A stretch of DNA of 64,000 bases, from assembly GCA_028681335.1 (NCBI GenBank), contig JAQUIT010000010.1:62001-126000 (forward strand), given 5' to 3'. A model generated the notes under the pieces. The model worked only from the letters and a program-made list of their open reading frames with translations, made no database searches and had not been told where the DNA came from. The translations under genes and the position numbers were made by a program. The first letter of the stretch is position 1. Every line of letters starts with the position of its first letter. Source of the stretch: Desulfuromonadaceae bacterium. Lineage in GTDB: Bacteria; Desulfobacterota; Desulfuromonadia; Geobacterales; Pseudopelobacteraceae. Below are positions 37,150-45,942 of the stretch, piece by piece.

Positions 37150-38363
37150 ACAATTATGCCTACCAGGCTGTGGACACCTCCGGCAGGCAGGTACAGGGGA
37201 ATATTGAAGCCGATTCCGTGGAGACCGCTACCAGTGACCTGTCCGGCAGGGGGCTGTACGTACTTGAAATAGACAGCAAGATTAGCCCACTTACTGATGT
37301 CAAAAAATGGTTTCGCCAAGGCAAGATTAAGCGTATCGACCTGATTGATCTTGCCAACAACCTGTCGGTTATGGTCGGAGCCGGCATTCCATTGTTGACG
37401 TCACTGGGAGACATCGCCACCGCCACATCCAACCCTGCACTCCAGGCGATCATTCATGACATAAGACAAAACATAGAGCGCGGCAGCGGCTTTGCAGAGG
37501 TACTTGAGCGACACAAGGGGATTTTCCCCAACGTTTTCATACGCCTGGTGCGTGTTGGCGAGGAAACCGGGCGCTTTGAAAAAAGCCTGGCTGACGCCGC
37601 GGAGCATCTGCAGCGAATGGAGGATCTCTCCTCCACTATCAAGCGGGCCCTGATCTATCCGATCTTTGCCATTGTCACCACACTGGGGGCACTAGCATTC
37701 TGGATGATTTATGTCCTGCCTAAAATCATTGAGACCTTGATCGGCATGGGGGTCAAATTACCGTTACTGACGAGGGTCCTGATTGTTTCCAGCCACCTGT
37801 CTCAACGTTTTTGGTACCTTGGCCTGCTCCTACCGGTGTTACTGTTTGTCATTATCAAGCTAATGAAGCGAACCGACCGGGGCAGGTATCTCGTGGACCT
37901 GCTTAAACTGAAGTTTCCGATCTATAAACTTATCGAATACAACCAGCTACTGGCACTATTTGCAGAGCAGATGAGGATTTTGATAGTTTCCGGCTTGACC
38001 GTAGATCGGACACTTGGAATTATCTCAGATTTAATGGGAAATGAGATTTTCCGCCGCGCTATCGCAGCCGTCCGCGACGAGATAACGTATGGAAGCACTA
38101 TTGCGGAGGCAATGAGACGCCAACCGATATTCCCGCCGCTGCTGATCCGCATGGTCTCAATTGGTGAGGCGAGCGGTACGCTGGACAACCAGTTCAGCTT
38201 TCTGGCTACTCACTATTTGAAAAAACTTGATGACATTTCAGAAAAGCTGGGCAAGATAATAGAACCGCTTGTCGTCACTGCAGTAGGCATGCTGTTTGCT
38301 GTTATTATTGCCGGACTTCTGTTACCAATTTATGATCTTGTTGCAAAGGTTGGAAAAGGATAA
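37146..38363 (+). CDS. mshG: MshG/GspF-type pilus platform protein
   Basis: Inner-membrane platform protein of the T4P/T2SS family. 405 residues with two GspF domains (about 70-195 and 272-395), each followed by membrane helices; there are three in all, at about 170-190, 220-240 and 375-395. Recognisable motifs are LSVMVGAGIPLLTSLGDIA, GEETGRFEKSL and SIGEASGTLDNQF. The N-terminus YAYQAVDTSGRQVQGNIEAD is typical. It would rotate with the MshE hexamer to insert pilin subunits. Confidence 0.93.
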   Translation: MNNYAYQAVDTSGRQVQGNIEADSVETATSDLSGRGLYVLEIDSKISPLTDVKKWFRQGKIKRIDLIDLANNLSVMVGAGIPLLTSLGDIATATSNPALQAIIHDIRQNIERGSGFAEVLERHKGIFPNVFIRLVRVGEETGRFEKSLADAAEHLQRMEDLSSTIKRALIYPIFAIVTTLGALAFWMIYVLPKIIETLIGMGVKLPLLTRVLIVSSHLSQRFWYLGLLLPVLLFVIIKLMKRTDRGRYLVDLLKLKFPIYKLIEYNQLLALFAEQMRILIVSGLTVDRTLGIISDLMGNEIFRRAIAAVRDEITYGSTIAEAMRRQPIFPPLLIRMVSIGEASGTLDNQFSFLATHYLKKLDDISEKLGKIIEPLVVTAVGMLFAVIIAGLLLPIYDLVAKVGKG

Positions 38364-38366
38364 AGC

Positions 38367-39311
38367 ATGGATTCAACATACCTTGATTTTTTTGGACTGC
38401 GTGAAGACCCCTTCCGCCTGACCCCAGATCCGGCTTTCTACTACCCATCCAGCGATCACGCCAACGCTTTGCTCTCTCTGGACTACATCATGAACAACCG
38501 TGAGGGATTCTGTCTTCTCACGGGTGAACCGGGTACCGGGAAAAGTACCTTGATCAGGATTTTCCTGAACAAATGGCAGGAACAAGCTGAGATAGCCCTC
38601 GTAATGACCCCACGCCTGTCACCGGAAGAGTTTCTGCAAGCTATCCTGGAAGACCTGGGTGTGGTTTCTCCGCTGAGTGGCAACAAAAACAATATGATCA
38701 AGGAGTTCCGGGATTTCCTGCTCTCCCATGCGGCAAATGACAGGAGGGTGGCAATCGTAGTTGACGAAGCCCAAAACCTGCCGATTGAAACTCTTGAGGA
38801 GTTGCGGCTGCTCTCCAACCTGGAAACAGAGAAGGAAAAGCTGCTGCAGATAATCCTGATAGGTCAACCGGAGTTGGTAGACAAATTATCAGCCGAACAG
38901 CTCAAGCAGCTTAATCAGCGCATCTCGGTAAGGGCTTCATTGCATCCCCTTTCGGCATGCAACACTGCGGATTATCTTGCCACTCGCTTGCGGCAGGCTG
39001 GCGCCAACGCCGGAGTTTTTTTCGACAAAGATGCCCTGGAAACGATCCACCGCCGCTCAAACGGCATCCCCCGGCTTATCAATCTGATTGCATCTCGCTC
39101 TTTGATGGCTGCCTATCTGCAGGGATGTTCGGCGGTCAAGGGGCATCAGGTAAAGATTGCAGCGGAAGAGGTGTTACGACTGGGACGCCCGAATGGTGGA
39201 AGGCGGAAAAAGAAGTCTCGATATGGTTTACTAACTGCACTACTACTAGTAGTTACCATAATAGCGGCAGCAATTTACTACGTTACTTCAACCGGGCTGA
39301 TTCTACTCTAG
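38367..39311 (+). CDS. mshM: MshM/GspA-like AAA ATPase
   Basis: 314 residues. It opens YLDFFGLREDPFRLTPDPAFYYPS, as in ExeA/GspA and MshM. Walker A is GEPGTGKST (about 53-61) and Walker B is IVVDEAQ (about 129-135). One membrane helix lies at the extreme C-terminus (about 288-310), with no peptidoglycan-binding domain after it, unlike full GspA. In Vibrio and Aeromonas such proteins help place the secretin across the cell wall. Its 3' end overlaps the convergent TPR gene by 9 nt. Confidence 0.87.
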   Translation: MDSTYLDFFGLREDPFRLTPDPAFYYPSSDHANALLSLDYIMNNREGFCLLTGEPGTGKSTLIRIFLNKWQEQAEIALVMTPRLSPEEFLQAILEDLGVVSPLSGNKNNMIKEFRDFLLSHAANDRRVAIVVDEAQNLPIETLEELRLLSNLETEKEKLLQIILIGQPELVDKLSAEQLKQLNQRISVRASLHPLSACNTADYLATRLRQAGANAGVFFDKDALETIHRRSNGIPRLINLIASRSLMAAYLQGCSAVKGHQVKIAAEEVLRLGRPNGGRRKKKSRYGLLTALLLVVTIIAAAIYYVTSTGLILL

Positions 39312-40316
39312 GATTACAATACGTTTTCTGGCAACACTTCTGGCCGCATCATCAGCAGTAGACATTCCGATAATTTCACGATAAAGCCTCACAGCCTCAC
39401 TTCTGTTGCCTTTTCCCTCCAGAATACGTGCCATACCCAAATACCCCTTGGCGTCACCTAAATCAGCAAGACGCCGGAATGAGGTCAGCGCTTCTTCCCG
39501 CAGACCGCTTTTTTCCTGTGAAAGCGCCAAATTATACAAAGTCGATTTATTGGATGGCTCCAGGGCAACCGCCCTGCTGAACATGTTTATAGCAGCCGCA
39601 TCATCACCCCTTACACTATAGGCAATACCTCCGTTCACCAGGGCTGAGACATAATCATCTTTAAGGGTCAGGGCCCGAATAACAAAAAGCAGTGCCTCGT
39701 CGTACTGCCCCACCCTTATCAGTGAACTGGCAATGTTGTTCAATATGTGATGATTATAAGGGTTCGTTGTCAATGCCTGCCTATATAACTTGAGAGCCTG
39801 CTGATAATCGTTTTTGCTCTCTGCGGTCCGGGCGGCAAACAGGTAGGCATCTGCCGTAGCCCGATCCTTTGGAGAAACCGCGCGTTTCACAGTTGCTACT
39901 GATCGGGATACCGGGGCTTTTTGGGAAACAGAGTGCTTACCTGAAACGGCGTCACGAACAATTGTCTTTGTACTCTCATGACCTGCCGTACGCCCCTCCC
40001 CCATCACCGGTGCCTTGACCTCAGGCACAACGGGAAGTGCCTTTATCTCGCCGGATGCGGCAACAGCAGGGGCCTGCGGAACAGGAGTTGGCCGAAAGAC
40101 CATCTTCTGTGATGCGTCCGGACGATTTTGCAGATATAACAGCAGAAGGACTCCACAAACAACAGAAGCAACACCTCCGGCCGCTATCAACAGATATGTG
40201 CGGCGCTGTAAACGCCTACTATTTCCTGATGCCAAGCTCTTAAGCAGTCCCGGCGGAATTTGACCGGAGTTCTGCGGTTCATCACTTTTTTTGAGCAGGT
40301 TGGCCAGAATACTCAT
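39303..40316 (-). CDS. MshN-like membrane-anchored TPR protein
   Basis: 337 residues: a short cytosolic start, one membrane helix (about 41-62), a Pro/Ala/Val-rich linker (about 65-150), and four to five TPR repeats (about 152-335; AFAARTAESKNDYQQALKLYRQAL; NHHILNNIASSLIRVGQYDEAL). This is the layout of MshN. Here the gene lies on the opposite strand, convergent with mshM and divergent from the pilin gene, so it is regulated separately from the assembly operon. The symbol is withheld because identity beyond the architecture is weak. Confidence 0.72.
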   Translation of the reverse strand: MSILANLLKKSDEPQNSGQIPPGLLKSLASGNSRRLQRRTYLLIAAGGVASVVCGVLLLLYLQNRPDASQKMVFRPTPVPQAPAVAASGEIKALPVVPEVKAPVMGEGRTAGHESTKTIVRDAVSGKHSVSQKAPVSRSVATVKRAVSPKDRATADAYLFAARTAESKNDYQQALKLYRQALTTNPYNHHILNNIASSLIRVGQYDEALLFVIRALTLKDDYVSALVNGGIAYSVRGDDAAAINMFSRAVALEPSNKSTLYNLALSQEKSGLREEALTSFRRLADLGDAKGYLGMARILEGKGNRSEAVRLYREIIGMSTADDAARSVARKRIVILE

Positions 40317-40444
40317 TATTTCTCCATACGCTTCGATGTAAACTTTATCTGTTCTAGCATATCAGCACATTCCCTGCAAGGATTCGAAACGGCATAAGAG
40401 AATGATTTTCCAGTAGTTTAACAAAGATAGAGATATTATTTTTC

Positions 40445-40473
40445 TTGACAGTTAGCGGATTATTGCATACCTA
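40445..40473 (+). promoter_or_regulatory. Predicted promoter of the major pilin gene
   Basis: A consensus TTGACA (40445-40450) is followed after 17 bp by TACCTA (40468-40473), a weak -10. It would give a leader of about 60 nt before the pilin ATG. Confidence 0.45.
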
Positions 40474-40540
40474 TATCACTGTAAATCTCATTAAATTTGT
40501 ATGTATTCCAAGTAGTACCAATTTCAAACGGAGGAACGGC

Positions 40541-41221
40541 ATGAAGCAGATAATAAGAAATAACAAAGGTTTTACTCTGGTAGAGATGGCAATTGTCCTC
40601 GTAATCATTGGTCTTTTACTTGGTGGCGTTCTTAAAGGACAAGAGTTGATTGAAAACAGCAAATCAAAGAAAGCCGTCAACGACCTGAATGCCATATCTG
40701 TTGCCTATAACGGCTATGTAGACCGTTATGGCAGAATACCGGGCGATGACGGTCCTGTTGCAACTCTTCAGGCCCGTGGCGGCAACTGGGCTAACATTAC
40801 CGTAGCAGGTAATCGTAATGGAATACTTGCTATTACTCCTGCTCAAACATTTGCAACCGGCGGTGAAAGCGTTGCTTTCTGGCAGGCCGTAAAGGCATCC
40901 GGTTTTATTGCCGGCAACCCTGCCGACACCGGCGTAGCTGCCCTTCCCACAAATGCTTACCAGGGACTGATCGGCGTCGCCAACAACACAACCGGCATTA
41001 CCGGTATGGTACAAGGTTTGTCTGTCTGTATCAGCCAGGTACCCGGCAAGGCTGCAGCACAGCTAGACTCACAACTGGATGATCGCAATCCTGCCACCGG
41101 TTCAGTTCGAGCAACGATCGGAGCTGCTGGTCTAAACACCGCCCCCGGTGCTGCACCGGCACCATCTGCAACGGCAACATACTCCGAAGACAATCAGTAC
41201 ACCGTATGCAGGGCACTGTAA
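40541..41221 (+). CDS. Type IV pilin-like protein (probable major pilin)
   Basis: 226-residue prepilin. A short leader (MKQIIRNNKG) is cut before FTLVEMAIVLVIIGLLLGG, with Phe+1 and Glu+5 in place. The globular part ends with two Cys (163 and 223) that could close a 60-residue disulfide loop, rich in Ala, Pro and Thr. ATG 40541 has GGAGGAAC upstream; an extension to 40445 is rejected because it covers the promoter. It has its own promoter and terminator, as expected for an abundantly expressed subunit. Confidence 0.85.
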   Translation: MKQIIRNNKGFTLVEMAIVLVIIGLLLGGVLKGQELIENSKSKKAVNDLNAISVAYNGYVDRYGRIPGDDGPVATLQARGGNWANITVAGNRNGILAITPAQTFATGGESVAFWQAVKASGFIAGNPADTGVAALPTNAYQGLIGVANNTTGITGMVQGLSVCISQVPGKAAAQLDSQLDDRNPATGSVRATIGAAGLNTAPGAAPAPSATATYSEDNQYTVCRAL

Positions 41222-41248
41222 GCTCAGTTTCTGCCGGATAAAGATTGC

Positions 41249-41278
41249 AAAAAGGGAGGCCTGATGGTCTCCCTTTTT
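41249..41278 (+). terminator. Terminator after the pilin gene
   Basis: A 10-bp stem (AAAAAGGGAG/CTCCCTTTTT) with a 10-nt loop, followed by ATTTAT. It probably sets a high pilin-to-minor-pilin ratio by partial termination. Confidence 0.85.
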
Positions 41279-41309
41279 ATTTATAAAGAGTTATGGTATT
41301 TTACTGCAC

Positions 41310-42323
41310 ATGAATAAAAATACACTGCAGACACATAAGGGCTTCACCCTGGTAGAAATGGCAATTGTTCTGGTGATTGTTGGACTACTGGTAGGCCTTG
41401 GCAGCAGCATGATTGGGCCGCTTACAAGCATGGCCAAGTTGAGGGAAACGCGAGATACCATTGATGCCGACATGTCCTCTGTCGTCAGCTGGGGTGCATC
41501 AAACAACCGCATACCAAACACCTACACTGAATTTCAAACCGTTATCAGCAAACAGTCTGACGCCTATGGAAATCCGCTTTACTACTTTTTTGATTCTTCC
41601 CTCGTAGCCGCGAATATCTGCGGCAGAAGGCCTACTAACTCATTAAATGCTTCAAGCCTTACAATCTGTCGCACAAGCGCCTGCATTGCAGCAGAACGGG
41701 TGACTGATGTAGCTTATGCAATAATAAGCGGCGGCGACAACAGAAACCCGCAGACCGGCATCATTGCCTGCCCCGCAGGAGTAAGCGGCACTTGTATCGG
41801 TGTCTATGACAGTGCTCCAAGCACAGACAACTGCACGACCGCAGTTGACTGTCCAGCGGCAAATGTACCCGCTGTTTTTTTGAGAACGGCGCAAGTCCAA
41901 GAATATGACGACACCGTCCGTTGGATTACTCTGGATGAACTACGCAGCAAGATTGGTTGCCAAGGGGCACAGCTAAAGATTTTGAATAATGAACTGCCAC
42001 CAGCATCTGCTGCAAGCGCTTACAGTGCCACGCTTCTCTCTGACGGCGGTGTCCCTTTCACCACAGGGCCAAACACCTACCGTTGGTGCGTACAATCAGC
42101 TGCCCCCCCCGGTTTGACTTTTGCCCCGACAATACTGAATGCAAACTGTGCAGGACTGGCTGAGGCCTCATGGAGCCCGGCAACTTCGTCATTGACACTG
42201 AGTGGAACAGCAACAACATCGGGAACCTACAACTTCACCGTTTTTGTCCGCGATAATAATGGCCCAACCACCAGCAACGACAATGTCGCCTCCAAATCAT
42301 TTGTCCTGACAGTTAACCCATGA
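41310..42323 (+). CDS. Prepilin-like protein with C-terminal Ig-like (He_PIG) domain
   Basis: 337 residues. The leader MNKNTLQTHKG is cut before FTLVEMAIVLVIVGLLVGLG, with Glu+5 present. A Cys-rich middle (about 95-200; NICGRRPTN, TICRTSACIAAERV) follows. The C-terminal ~110 residues form a putative Ig/He_PIG beta-sandwich (LKILNNELPPAS...SLTLSGTATTSGTYNFTVFVRD). It is a minor-pilin candidate. The segment from LKILNNELP onwards is clearly related to the next gene, indicating tandem duplication. It overlaps the following start by 4 nt. Confidence 0.8.
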   Translation: MNKNTLQTHKGFTLVEMAIVLVIVGLLVGLGSSMIGPLTSMAKLRETRDTIDADMSSVVSWGASNNRIPNTYTEFQTVISKQSDAYGNPLYYFFDSSLVAANICGRRPTNSLNASSLTICRTSACIAAERVTDVAYAIISGGDNRNPQTGIIACPAGVSGTCIGVYDSAPSTDNCTTAVDCPAANVPAVFLRTAQVQEYDDTVRWITLDELRSKIGCQGAQLKILNNELPPASAASAYSATLLSDGGVPFTTGPNTYRWCVQSAAPPGLTFAPTILNANCAGLAEASWSPATSSLTLSGTATTSGTYNFTVFVRDNNGPTTSNDNVASKSFVLTVNP

Positions 42324-42913
42324 GGTTAATGGGCAAAGCTTATACACAATCCGGCTTTACCATGTTGCCGCTGATTCTCTTTATGTTCGTCATCATCGGA
42401 CTCGTTAGTGCCGGCGTCATGATGCTCGGCCCAAAAGCACAACTGGGGAAGACGGTAGAGACTACTAAATCGCTGGATTCCATTGCCAACACGGTTATCC
42501 TCTGGTCGGCATCTTCACGGACTCTCCCCCCTACCCTGCAAACGGTATTCACCGGTGCTAATCCTCTGGACCCGTGGGGCAACAACATACTATACCTCTA
42601 CGATAACAATCTTACGACTACTGCAACCGGCGGCATCTGCGGCAGAACCACGACGAATCTGAATGTAAACGGGACGCCCAACACCGCCTTTGCGCTGCTT
42701 AGCACCTCTGGGGATGCACTACAATCAACATGGTCCGGCTTGCCCGTACTCAGCACGGCAGTTTTAACTTACCCCACAACGGTTTTGGGGACAACCGCTA
42801 CGCTTGTTACCGGAGATCTGTTTAAGATTGTCTCCCTCGAGGAACTTAAAAACCGTGCCGGTTGTTATGGTTCAACACAGGGACGCTTAAAGATACTGAA
42901 TAATGAGCTACCA
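41973..42913 (+). repeat. Diverged duplicated segment in the two Ig-domain pilin genes
   Basis: Near 41973-42000 and 42886-42913 the DNA reads almost the same (TAAAGATTTTGAATAATGA against TAAAGATACTGAATAATGA). Both encode LKILNNELP followed by SAYSATL and GGVP. It marks an old tandem duplication of the He_PIG-encoding part. Confidence 0.75.
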
Positions 42914-43903
42914 TCTGCATGTTCAGGTTCAGCGTATAGTGCAACACTGTACGCTGAAGGTGGCGTCCCCAGTTACACCTGGACCACAGCAACTCCCGGG
43001 TGGTCAATCAATCCTTCTAGCGGCATTCTCTCAAACCCAGCGCCTCTAGCTGGTCTGGTTACTGTTAAACTGACTGATGCCCAAGGGACACCCAATCAAC
43101 ACGTCTACACGCTCAAGGTTGTCACCTGTGGTGCCCCAGCACCCTCACCAACTGCCGCCTGGAACTTCAACGAAGGCTCTGGCAACACCATCGGATCAGG
43201 GGCAACGTCAGGAACCATTGTCGGCACTCCAAGTTGGGTGCCACATGGGTCAGGTACCGCATTAAGCCTAAACGGCATAAACAACTACATCTATTTCAAT
43301 GACATCAACTATTTCAACATCGGCACGGGTAATGTCACGCTCTCCGCATGGGTAAACTTCAGTGGGAAACCTACCCAAACCTGGTGCGACCCAGTTACAA
43401 AAGTCAACATGGCCATCGGTGCAATTGCCGGAAAGGGCTTTCTCTATCCAGCTATTGGCTATGGCATGTACGTGACCCAAACCCAACAATGCACTTCGTG
43501 TACATCAGGTTGTGGCACTTGGAGCAATTACAAGGTCGCTTTTCAGCTACGGAATCCGTCGAATACAGATATCCATAACGTCTATTCCGACGATATCATT
43601 TCAGGTGGTAATTGGGCGCATATCGTTGCTGTTCTGGATAGAAGCGCAATACCTGCGACAGATCAGATAAAGTTGTATATCAATGGCATTAAGCAGACTG
43701 ACTCCTCAAACGACTATCAGTATACCAGCCAAACGTCTCTTAATTTTGATAACAACTTCAAGTTTACTATAGGGGCGCGACACGATGGAGGGAGCGGATA
43801 CGGATTTCCCTACTGGGGGCTTATTGATGATGTTCAGTTTTACAAATCAGCTTTGACTGATTCCCAGATAAACAGTCTTTACGTAACTGGCCAAACCCCT
43901 TAG
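42320..43903 (+). CDS. LamG-domain prepilin-like protein, candidate pilus-tip adhesin
   Basis: 527 residues. It has a prepilin-type start (KAYTQSG cut before FTMLPLILFMFVIIGL), but position +5 is Pro instead of Glu, as in tip subunits of the GspK kind. A Cys-containing region shares CGR..TN..N with the previous gene. A He_PIG-like domain follows (about 190-275; LKILNNELPSACSGSAYSATL). The C-terminal ~250 residues are a LamG/concanavalin A-like lectin domain (AAWNFNEGSGNTI, LNGINNYIYF, VTLSAWVNFSG, WGLIDDVQFYKSALT). A carbohydrate- or surface-binding tip is inferred. ATG 42320 overlaps the upstream stop. Confidence 0.8.
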   Translation: MRLMGKAYTQSGFTMLPLILFMFVIIGLVSAGVMMLGPKAQLGKTVETTKSLDSIANTVILWSASSRTLPPTLQTVFTGANPLDPWGNNILYLYDNNLTTTATGGICGRTTTNLNVNGTPNTAFALLSTSGDALQSTWSGLPVLSTAVLTYPTTVLGTTATLVTGDLFKIVSLEELKNRAGCYGSTQGRLKILNNELPSACSGSAYSATLYAEGGVPSYTWTTATPGWSINPSSGILSNPAPLAGLVTVKLTDAQGTPNQHVYTLKVVTCGAPAPSPTAAWNFNEGSGNTIGSGATSGTIVGTPSWVPHGSGTALSLNGINNYIYFNDINYFNIGTGNVTLSAWVNFSGKPTQTWCDPVTKVNMAIGAIAGKGFLYPAIGYGMYVTQTQQCTSCTSGCGTWSNYKVAFQLRNPSNTDIHNVYSDDIISGGNWAHIVAVLDRSAIPATDQIKLYINGIKQTDSSNDYQYTSQTSLNFDNNFKFTIGARHDGGSGYGFPYWGLIDDVQFYKSALTDSQINSLYVTGQTP

Positions 43904-43922
43904 TTTCTAAAAAAGGCACTCT

Positions 43923-44105
43923 ATGGACATAAAAAAACTTCTTTTACTTATTGCTGGAATCAGCATGATAGCTTATGGATATTATCTATTGGGGGTAGCG
44001 CCTGAGACCCCACCAGAGGATGTTTTGACCAGGGTAAAGCAGGGTGAGGTCGCAGTGTTTTTAGGCGGGGCTTGTGCTATATTTGCCATGCTACTCAAGT
44101 CATAA
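43923..44105 (+). CDS. Small two-helix membrane protein
   Basis: 60 residues with a weak AAGGCAC ribosome site. Two hydrophobic helices (about 5-25 and 42-58) flank a charged loop (PETPPEDVLTRVKQGE). It starts 20 nt after the LamG pilin gene, so it may be the last gene of that unit. No family recognised; it could be a small accessory membrane protein of the pilus or unrelated. Confidence 0.55.
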   Translation: MDIKKLLLLIAGISMIAYGYYLLGVAPETPPEDVLTRVKQGEVAVFLGGACAIFAMLLKS

Positions 44106-44150
44106 AATTGGGTCGTGCTAAAGCGCAGAAACGTACCTTAATTATATTCA

Positions 44151-44432
44151 TCACACCTCTGAAATATCCGCTCCGGTTATCTCCACATCTGGCCATCCCT
44201 CATAGATCCAATCTTCCACCTGTCCCAGCACGCGCCGCGAGATGTTTTTGTCGGGACTGACGCTCACAAAACCAAGTACAGCGACCGTGGCATTATCCTG
44301 CCGGTCAATCTCGGCACACGCCACGTTAAAGCGGTTTCTGGCCCGGCCAAGGATACTCTTGACGATGCCGCGCTTTTCTTTAAGTGAATGCGACTGAAGC
44401 GAGAGATGGATTTCGAGACAGTAGATAAACAC
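44151..44432 (-). CDS. DUF503 (YlxP-like) protein
   Basis: 93-residue DUF503 protein (MFIYCLEIHLSLQSHSLKEKRGIVKSIL, with conserved KEKR and NVACAEID). It is a small ferredoxin-like cytosolic fold, of unknown function; in other bacteria it sits near nusA/infB/rbfA. Here it lies 3 nt after asnS on the same strand and is surely co-transcribed, which supports a link to translation. Confidence 0.88.
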   Translation of the reverse strand: MFIYCLEIHLSLQSHSLKEKRGIVKSILGRARNRFNVACAEIDRQDNATVAVLGFVSVSPDKNISRRVLGQVEDWIYEGWPDVEITGADISEV

Positions 44433-44435
44433 GGC

Positions 44436-45815
44436 TCAGAACTCGCAATGCCTCGGTGTACGTGGAAAAGGAATTACGTCGCGGATATTCTCCATCCCGG
44501 AGAGATACATAACCAACCTCTCAAAGCCTAGCCCGAAACCGGCATGCGGGCAACTCCCCCAACGACGACTGTCCAGATACCACCAGAGCGGTTCACCGGC
44601 AATACCCAATTCAGCCATCCGTAACTCCAAACGATCCAGCCGTTCCTCACGCTGGCTGCCGCCGATGATCTCACCGACCTTCGGCACAAGTAGATCCATG
44701 GCGGCCACGGTACGGCCATCCTCATTCTGTCTCATGTAAAAAGCTTTGATATCTTTAGGGTAATTAAGGATAAATGCCGGTCCTCCCACGATCTGCTCGG
44801 TGATGTAGCGTTCGTGTTCGGTCTGCAGATCAAGTCCCCATTCCACCGGATAGGCAAAAGAGGCACCGGAATTTTGCAAGCGGCTAATCGCTTCCGAGTA
44901 CTCCATTCTGACGAAATCAGCTCCGGCCACCCTTGCAATGCGCTCGACCAGACCTTTTTCAATATGCTTGTCAAAGAAAGCCATCTCATCGGCACATTCC
45001 TCAAGAGCGAACCGGCAGAGATAGCGAACAAATTTTTCCGCCAGGTCGGCATCGTCTGCCAGCGTGGCAAAAGCCATCTCCGGTTCTATCATCCAAAACT
45101 CGGAGGCATGCCTTGCGGTATTGGAGTTCTCCGCCCGAAACGTCGGACCGAACGTATAGACATCTCCAAAAGCAAGGGCAAAGAGCTCCCCTTCAAGCTG
45201 GCCGCTAACGGTCAGTCCGGTCTTTTGACCAAAAAAATCCTGGCTGAAATCGGTCTGCCCATCCAGCATCGGCGGGGCGGCGGCATCAAGCGTGCTGACC
45301 CGGAATAGTTCACCTGCCCCCTCGCAATCGCTGGCGGTGATAATGGGTGTATGGACATAGAGGAAGTTGTTTTCGGCAAAGAAATGATGGACAGCCTGGG
45401 CAAGCCGAGATCTGAGGCGAAATACCGCCCCGAAAGTGTTGGTGCGGGGCCTCAGGTGAGCGATGGTTCGCAGGTATTCAAAAGAGTGACGCTTTTTCTG
45501 GAGTGGATAGGAAGCATCGGCATCCCCGATTATTGTAATTGCGGTGGCCATCAACTCCCATTGCTGACCGGTAGCAGGAGATTCCACCAGAGCACCTTCA
45601 ACGGTGAGGGCTGTTCCGGTGCCGATCCGGCAGATGTCACTAAAATTGGGCAAGGTTGACTCTGCAACAATCTGAATACCGTCCACTGTCGACCCGTCAT
45701 TGAGAACAATAAAGCAGATCTCTTTTGACGACCTGACCGAACGCACCCATCCGGAAAAAGAGCGGCTTCCTGCCGCTGTCCCCTGCTCAAGTATTTCTTT
45801 GATTCGTATTCTCAT
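44436..45815 (-). CDS. asnS: Asparaginyl-tRNA synthetase
   Basis: Class IIb aminoacyl-tRNA synthetase charging tRNA-Asn. 459 residues. The N-terminal OB-fold anticodon-binding domain (about 1-105; GWVRSVRSSKEICFIVLNDGS) is followed by the catalytic core. Motif 2 is in FRAENSNTARHASEFWMIEPEM and motif 3 in GFGLGFERLVMYLSG. The ending GMENIRDVIPFPRTPRH is typical of AsnS (AspRS ends differently). It heads a two-gene unit with the DUF503 gene and is divergent from the glutaredoxin-like gene. Confidence 0.95.
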   Translation of the reverse strand: MRIRIKEILEQGTAAGSRSFSGWVRSVRSSKEICFIVLNDGSTVDGIQIVAESTLPNFSDICRIGTGTALTVEGALVESPATGQQWELMATAITIIGDADASYPLQKKRHSFEYLRTIAHLRPRTNTFGAVFRLRSRLAQAVHHFFAENNFLYVHTPIITASDCEGAGELFRVSTLDAAAPPMLDGQTDFSQDFFGQKTGLTVSGQLEGELFALAFGDVYTFGPTFRAENSNTARHASEFWMIEPEMAFATLADDADLAEKFVRYLCRFALEECADEMAFFDKHIEKGLVERIARVAGADFVRMEYSEAISRLQNSGASFAYPVEWGLDLQTEHERYITEQIVGGPAFILNYPKDIKAFYMRQNEDGRTVAAMDLLVPKVGEIIGGSQREERLDRLELRMAELGIAGEPLWWYLDSRRWGSCPHAGFGLGFERLVMYLSGMENIRDVIPFPRTPRHCEF

Positions 45816-45842
45816 CGGAGCACTCCCGACCAGCTTGTTTAT

Positions 45843-45870
45843 TTGACCTTGCAGACGGCTGTGTGATAAC
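45843..45870 (+). promoter_or_regulatory. Possible promoter of the glutaredoxin-like gene
   Basis: TTGACC (45843-45848), a 16-bp spacer and GATAAC (45865-45870), about 75 nt upstream of the next gene. Both hexamers are imperfect. Confidence 0.35.
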
Positions 45871-45942
45871 TTCCTTTGCGTGTGACGCAGACAGTATGCT
45901 TACTTACCTAGTCACCCCGACCGGCAAAAGGAGAATTCAACA

